Below, piece by piece: positions 6,850 to 9,260 of a stretch of 9,260 nucleotides of DNA. Numbering within the stretch: position 1 is the first letter of the stretch; every line of letters begins with the position of its first letter. The notes beneath the pieces were generated by a model that did no database searches, was not told the DNA's origin, and saw only the letters and a list, made by a program, of their open reading frames with translations. The position numbers were made by a program, and so were the translations under genes. Origin of the DNA: Caldifarciminota bacterium (lineage in GTDB: Bacteria; Hydrothermota; Tepidihabitantia; Tepidihabitantales; JAOUPE01); the NCBI GenBank assembly GCA_029880025.1, contig JAOUPE010000044.1, positions 1 to 9,260 on the forward strand, written 5' to 3'.

Positions 6850-7401
6850 GTGAATAAAATACCCAAAAAAATGAAAGCATTAATTCCTCAAGAAATAATT
6901 GAAAAGAGAATATTTATGATTCGAGGACATCGGGTTATGTTGGATGTAGACTTAGCAAGACTATATGGAGTTCCAACCAAACGATTAAATGAACAGGTAA
7001 GAAGAAATATAAAGAGATTTCCTGAAGATTTTATGTTTCAATTAACTAAAAACGAGTATCAGAACTTTAAATCACAATTTTTGATTTCAAGTTTGAGGTC
7101 GCAATTTGCGACCTCAAATAGGGGAGGAAGAAGATATTTACCTTATGCGTTTACAGAACAAGGAGTTGCTATGCTTTCCAGCGTTTTAAAGAGCGAACGA
7201 GCGATACAGGTTAATATTGCTATTATGCGGGCATTTGTCAAACTCAGGGAAATTCTCTCCACCCACAAAGAACTTGCCCACAAGTTAAATGAGTTGGAAC
7301 GGAAAATCGAGAAACACGATGCTGAAATTCAGGCAATTTTCGAGGCAATTCGCCAACTCATGAAACCACCGAAATCACATCCGCGAAAAATTGGATTTTA
7401 A
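6850..7401 (+). CDS. ORF6N-domain protein (phage/mobile-element DNA-binding type)
   Basis: 183 residues from a GTG at 6850, or 176 from the ATG at 6871, which fits the usual family N-terminus better; neither has a good ribosome binding site. The ORF6N domain runs over about residues 14-120: LIPQEIIEKRIFMIRGHRV, MLDVDLARLYGVPTKRLNEQ, RNIKRFPEDFMFQLT, GGRRYLPYAFTEQGVAMLSS. A charged helical, probably coiled-coil tail follows (about 133-170), then PPKSHPRKIGF. The domain is known from phage Rha/KilA-N-like proteins and is presumed to bind DNA; the cellular role of solitary chromosomal copies is not established. The codons for SLRSQFATS contain a 27-base palindrome. It sits between repeats shared with an ORF6N relic, which suggests the locus has moved or recombined more than once. 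Confidence 0.88.
   Translation: MNKIPKKMKALIPQEIIEKRIFMIRGHRVMLDVDLARLYGVPTKRLNEQVRRNIKRFPEDFMFQLTKNEYQNFKSQFLISSLRSQFATSNRGGRRYLPYAFTEQGVAMLSSVLKSERAIQVNIAIMRAFVKLREILSTHKELAHKLNELERKIEKHDAEIQAIFEAIRQLMKPPKSHPRKIGF
7092..7118. repeat. 27-bp perfect palindrome inside the ORF6N gene
   Basis: The arms are TTTGAGGTCGCAA (7092-7104) and its exact reverse complement (7106-7118) around a single T. It encodes part of SLRSQFATSN, and would form a 13-bp stem in cruciform DNA or a somewhat shorter stem-loop in RNA. Confidence 0.95.
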
Positions 7402-7426
7402 ACACTTTTAGACTAAATACTTTTAG
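7381..7426 (+). repeat. 46-bp direct repeat, copy 2 (ORF6N 3' end and flank)
   Basis: Exact copy of 6723-6768. Beyond it (7427-7507) lies a stretch of ACTTTTAGACT-like phrases, and then the 19-base repeat at 7508-7526. The first copy has only 5 bases between the two repeats, consistent with deletion between ACTTTTAGAC phrases. Confidence 0.95.
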
Positions 7427-7507
7427 TCTCTTAGACTTCATAGCTTTTAGCCTGTTTACCTTGAAGTCTTTAGATTAAATACCTTGTGACTGGTGACTTT
7501 TAGACTC

Positions 7508-7526
7508 TTTTACTTTTAACTTATTA
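7508..7526 (+). repeat. 19-bp repeat marking the edge of the ORF6N unit
   Basis: TTTTACTTTTAACTTATTA, identical to 6774-6792. Its last three bases supply the stop codon of the truncated methyltransferase on the other strand, so the shared sequence ends where that gene is broken. Confidence 0.85.
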
Positions 7527-7757
7527 AATGCAATTGCCGGGAATCCTTTTGAGGATGACCAAGGCATCACCCTGAAAAAGTTTAATCTGTTTTTCTGGAT
7601 TAAAATAAAATGGAACAAGTTTCTCTCCATCGTATCGCACTCGTGCTTCAGCGCAGTGAAGTATCTTATCAATGTTCTTAAACAAATAGCCTCTTTGATA
7701 TACTTTACTCATTGCACCATCTATTTGAAGAAATATGCCCTTTGTAAATTTGTTCAT
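7524..7757 (-). pseudogene. Truncated N-terminus of a site-specific DNA methyltransferase
   Basis: 77 codons from an ATG at 7757. The sequence includes MNKFTKGIFLQIDGAMSKVY, then KLVPFYFNPEKQIKLF and QGDALVILKRIPGNCI, then a stop. The ending matches the AdoMet-binding start of N4/N6-adenine or cytosine DNA methyltransferases (x-L-x-x-G-D-x-L-x-x-L-x-x-I-P-D-x-S-I-D-L-I). The D-L-I-x-x-(D/S)-P-P-Y catalytic motif should follow at once, but the frame runs into the 19-bp repeat and stops. About 200 or more residues would be missing. No ribosome binding site is visible. It points towards the ORF6N gene. I infer a broken modification gene; the family call rests on the last 20 residues. Confidence 0.6.
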
Positions 7758-7760
7758 ATT

Positions 7761-7850
7761 CTACATTTTGAAAATAAAAAGTGTTCTTTGAAATACAGTA
7801 TCAAATATTTCATTTAATGATGGATAGCTAATATTTTGTTTCTTATTCAT
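7761..7850 (-). CDS. Possible small ORF upstream of the methyltransferase relic
   Basis: 29 codons beginning MNKKQNISYPSLNEIFDTVF, with AAGG four bases before the ATG, ending 3 bases before the methyltransferase relic start. Just upstream on the same strand a short stretch reads LKDIQRELGKVG and stops, like the tail of another gene. Both could be scraps of a decayed restriction-modification locus. I do not recognise either, and chance is possible. Confidence 0.25.
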   Translation of the reverse strand: MNKKQNISYPSLNEIFDTVFQRTLFIFKM

Positions 7851-8105
7851 ATCCTTATTAACCAACTTTTCCCAATTCCCTCTGAATATCTTTTAGGGTT
7901 AAAACGAGCTAGTAGACAAAAGACTACTTGCACATCTGGATGTGATTGACAAAATATGTAAGTTGCCTCCTAAGCTACTCCATTGGAGATGATTACGACG
8001 ATAGAAAACGATTACTGCGATAACATCGTTGGTATCTTTTTCTTTATCGCTGTAATCACTTCTCGCTATTGACAAGATTGATTTTTTTTTGGCTATTTTG
8101 AATTT
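7851..8105. other. Spacer left of the small gene, with a stem-loop
   Basis: No credible gene apart from the short coding-like tail noted next to 7850. The visible structure is an inverted repeat: GATTACTGCGATAA (8010-8023) and TTATCGCTGTAATC (8044-8057), 13 of 14 positions pairing around a 20-base loop. TTGACA at 8069-8074, 19 bases before TATTTT at 8094-8099, is a weak promoter candidate for the gene at 8155. Confidence 0.5.
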
Positions 8106-8154
8106 ATGAGCTTAGATGCCTTGACGAAATTTATCAAGGAAGGAGGCGATAAGT

Positions 8155-8394
8155 ATGGGAGTGAGAGAGGCAAAATATCGAATTGCTAAATGGCGGGTGA
8201 AAAAATATGAAGCCAAAGGAAAAAAATTGAGCCCGGTCGAATCGACCCTCTCGGGAGACCCGAATCGGGAAACTGAAGAAAAAGTGAAGATTGCATTCAC
8301 CAAACAAGTTGAATTAGAAAACGCGATAAAAGATATTCTTGGCGAAATTGGTGTTTCAATCCGCCACAGGCGGACTGGACCGAAAGTTAGATAA
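8155..8394 (+). CDS. Small basic protein of unknown function
   Basis: 79 residues with a strong AAGGAGG eight bases before the ATG, so probably a real gene. The protein starts MGVREAKYRIAKWRVKKYEA and is rich in Lys, Arg and Glu. A middle part (about 26-60) looks helical, and it ends IRHRRTGPKVR. No membrane segment, signal or metal motif. I do not recognise a family. A palindromic GGCGGA-type repeat lies within the last codons (8360-8374), so the present C-terminus may have been altered by its arrival. In the next frame, the sequence from about 8343 reads on as FQSATGGLDRKLDKTILEKI and further to 8447, which hints that a one-base shift once gave a longer protein. No close neighbours on the same strand. 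Confidence 0.55.
   Translation: MGVREAKYRIAKWRVKKYEAKGKKLSPVESTLSGDPNRETEEKVKIAFTKQVELENAIKDILGEIGVSIRHRRTGPKVR
8360..8374. repeat. Palindromic GGCGGA unit, copy 1 (inside a CDS)
   Basis: TCCGCC-ACA-GGCGGA, 6-bp arms around 3 bases. It shares its arms with units at 8536-8550 and 8600-8614. Confidence 0.8.
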
Positions 8395-8649
8395 AACGAT
8401 ACTGGAAAAAATAAAAAAACGTGTGCTCGATTTCGATCGTAAACCATAATTTTTTATCACCTTAAGACTGTCAAAAAATAACTAAACACTGAATATCACC
8501 GAAAGCACTGAAAACATGAAAAAAAGAGAATTGAATCCGCCTAAGGCGGAAAAACACTGAAGTCACCGAAGGCAGAAGATTATTATATTTCCCAAAATTT
8601 CCGCCTCAGGCGGATTCCTCAGTGTGCTTCGGTGTTTAATTGCTTAAAT
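8395..8649. repeat. Repeat-filled spacer with imperfect long inverted repeat
   Basis: No gene. AAACACTGAATATCACCGAA (8486-8505) and AAACACTGAAGTCACCGAAG (8552-8571) are near-direct copies. The right end (8616-8639) carries the same phrase reversed, reading AAACACCGAAGCACACTGAG on the minus strand. Each is next to a TCCGCC...GGCGGA palindrome (8536-8550 with centre TAA, 8600-8614 with centre TCA). The layout resembles a small non-autonomous, MITE-like hairpin of about 150 bases. Confidence 0.6.
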
Positions 8650-8651
8650 AT

Positions 8652-8879
8652 GAGTCTGCCTACCAGTCTGCTCCCCAGGTTGCTTAGGGGTCTACCCCCC
8701 TGTCTGCTCCCGAGTCTGCTTCCGAGTCTACCCCGGAGTCTGCTCCTGAGTCTGTTACCGAGTCTGCCCCTGAGTCGGTTCCTGAGTCTGCTTCCGAGTC
8801 TATCCCTGAGTCGAATCCGGGGTCTGCTCCCGAGTCTATTCCCGAGTCTACCCAGGAGGCTACCCCCTGGATAGTACCC
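8652..8879. repeat. 12-bp minisatellite, 19 units
   Basis: Nineteen consecutive 12-base units close to GAGTCTGCTCCC, with substitutions but no length change. GAGTCT is the most constant half. Because 12 is a multiple of three, several frames stay open. One plus frame would give a Glu-Ser-Ala/Thr-Pro repeat, with a TAG in the fourth unit and no start codon. A second plus frame is Leu/Pro/Ser-rich, and a minus frame is Asp-Ser-Gly-rich. None has a ribosome binding site, so I do not call a gene. Confidence 0.9.
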
Positions 8880-8940
8880 TCAACCCAAGCAATTTCCAAT
8901 GTAAAAATCCCAATTTCCAATACTTAGAAGAAATTTTGCC

Positions 8941-8968
8941 TTGATTTTTAGTATACTGGCAGTATACT
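8941..8968 (+). promoter_or_regulatory. Promoter with double palindromic operator for the XRE gene
   Basis: TTGATT (8941-8946), 16 bases, TATACT (8963-8968). Overlaid on this are two copies of the self-complementary octamer AGTATACT (8950-8957 and 8961-8968) whose centres are 11 bp apart, about one helical turn. The second octamer contains the -10 box, so a bound repressor would block transcription. The likely binder is the XRE protein encoded 16 bases downstream. Confidence 0.65.
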
Positions 8969-8983
8969 TTGGTTGAGTAAAAT

Positions 8984-9260
8984 ATGTCAAAAAAGACCTC
9001 TATTTTGGATAAAGAAATAGCAAAACTCTTAAAATCAGCCCGTGAAAAAGCCGGTTTATATCAAGAAGAGGTTGCTAAAAGAATTGGTCTTTCTATCAAA
9101 TCAGGTAAAGGGTATGTTTCTCATTTAGAGAAAGGCAGAGTTAAAAATCCACCGATTGGAACAATTCTGCTTTATTTAAGGGCTTGCGGAGAATCCTGGT
9201 CAGAATTCTTTAAGCAATTGGATGCGATTGATTTTAGAACCAGACATGAGAAGATGATTT
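8984..9260 (+). CDS. XRE-family helix-turn-helix regulator (C-terminus outside window)
   Basis: From the ATG at 8984, 92 codons stay open to the window end. The helix-turn-helix lies at about residues 10-60: AKLLKSAREKAGLYQEEVAK then RIGLSIKSGKGYVSHLEKGR, with a small Ser-Gly-Lys-Gly insertion before the recognition helix. PPIGTILLYLRACGESWSEF and FKQLDAIDF follow. This is the Cro/CI-like fold of DNA-binding repressors and antitoxins. The predicted transcript would start about nine bases before the ATG, and only a weak GGTTGAG lies upstream, so the mRNA is nearly leaderless. The AGTATACT pair on its promoter suggests autorepression. Any partner gene would lie beyond 9260. Confidence 0.85.
   Translation, partial: MSKKTSILDKEIAKLLKSAREKAGLYQEEVAKRIGLSIKSGKGYVSHLEKGRVKNPPIGTILLYLRACGESWSEFFKQLDAIDFRTRHEKMI

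Noticed and set aside
7475..7672. 65-codon minus-strand frame overlapping the methyltransferase relic in another frame
   Set aside because: No family resemblance and no ribosome binding site; the relic frame gives the methyltransferase-like ending.
8112..8447. 111-codon frame on the minus strand opposite the small gene at 8155
   Set aside because: The plus-strand gene has AAGGAGG at the right distance; the minus frame has no such site and no recognisable motif.
8652..8879. CRISPR array
   Set aside because: Units are 12 bases, directly adjacent, with no spacers, and no cas genes are near.
8632..8920. Long open frames on both strands over the 12-bp repeat (Leu/Pro/Ser-rich on plus, Asp-Ser-Gly-rich on minus)
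   Set aside because: They stay open because the unit length is a multiple of three. Starts are GTG or TTG without ribosome binding sites, and no domain is recognisable.

Overview
The window looks bacterial: moderate-to-low GC, AAGGAGG-type ribosome binding sites, sigma70-like promoters (five candidates, all with 16-nt spacers), and a tRNA without an encoded CCA. The gene set (a class II, archaeal-type GAPDH in a bacterial setting; a fused formiminotransferase-cyclodeaminase; a DUF4159 protein; an ORF6N-domain gene; palindromic GGCGGA-type and 'CACTGAA...CACCGAA' intergenic repeats) suggests an uncultured candidate phylum of the WOR-3 kind. That placement is inference, not proof.

Left part (1-3110, mostly minus strand). 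It begins with a cut-off small membrane protein and a CAU-anticodon tRNA. Next is a membrane-anchored CBS-pair protein with a consensus promoter that fixes its start at 1168. Then comes a layered glycolytic locus. An intact class II GAPDH (1682-2695) sits between the wreck of a class I GAPDH C-terminus (about 2733-2987, in its leader) and the wreck of a phosphoglycerate kinase N-terminus (about 1420-1665, 17 bases past its stop). The strong promoter at 3083-3110 lies upstream of all three. The simplest reading is an old gapA-pgk operon into which an unrelated GAPDH was placed, after which both original genes decayed. A decayed half copy of the CAU tRNA lies at 3221-3266.

Middle part (3325-6498, plus strand). 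A tight three-gene run, probably one operon: ftcD (bifunctional formimidoyltransferase-cyclodeaminase), a PHP-domain phosphoesterase 3 bases later, and a secreted DUF4159 protein whose frame overlaps the PHP gene by 11 bases.

Right part (6499-9260): accessory and repeat-rich. An ORF6N-domain gene (6850/6871-7401) is preceded by the internally deleted remains of another ORF6N gene. The two share a 46-bp and a 19-bp repeat. The end of the second 19-bp repeat coincides with the truncation of a convergent DNA methyltransferase N-terminus. Further on are a small unknown gene with a strong ribosome binding site (8155-8394), palindromic repeats, a 19-unit 12-bp minisatellite (8652-8879), and an XRE-type regulator cut by the window end, with a double palindromic operator on its promoter.

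The most unusual things here are the glycolytic gene replacement caught with both relics in place, and the ORF6N repeat unit with its long palindrome inside coding sequence. I see no clearly new multi-gene system.
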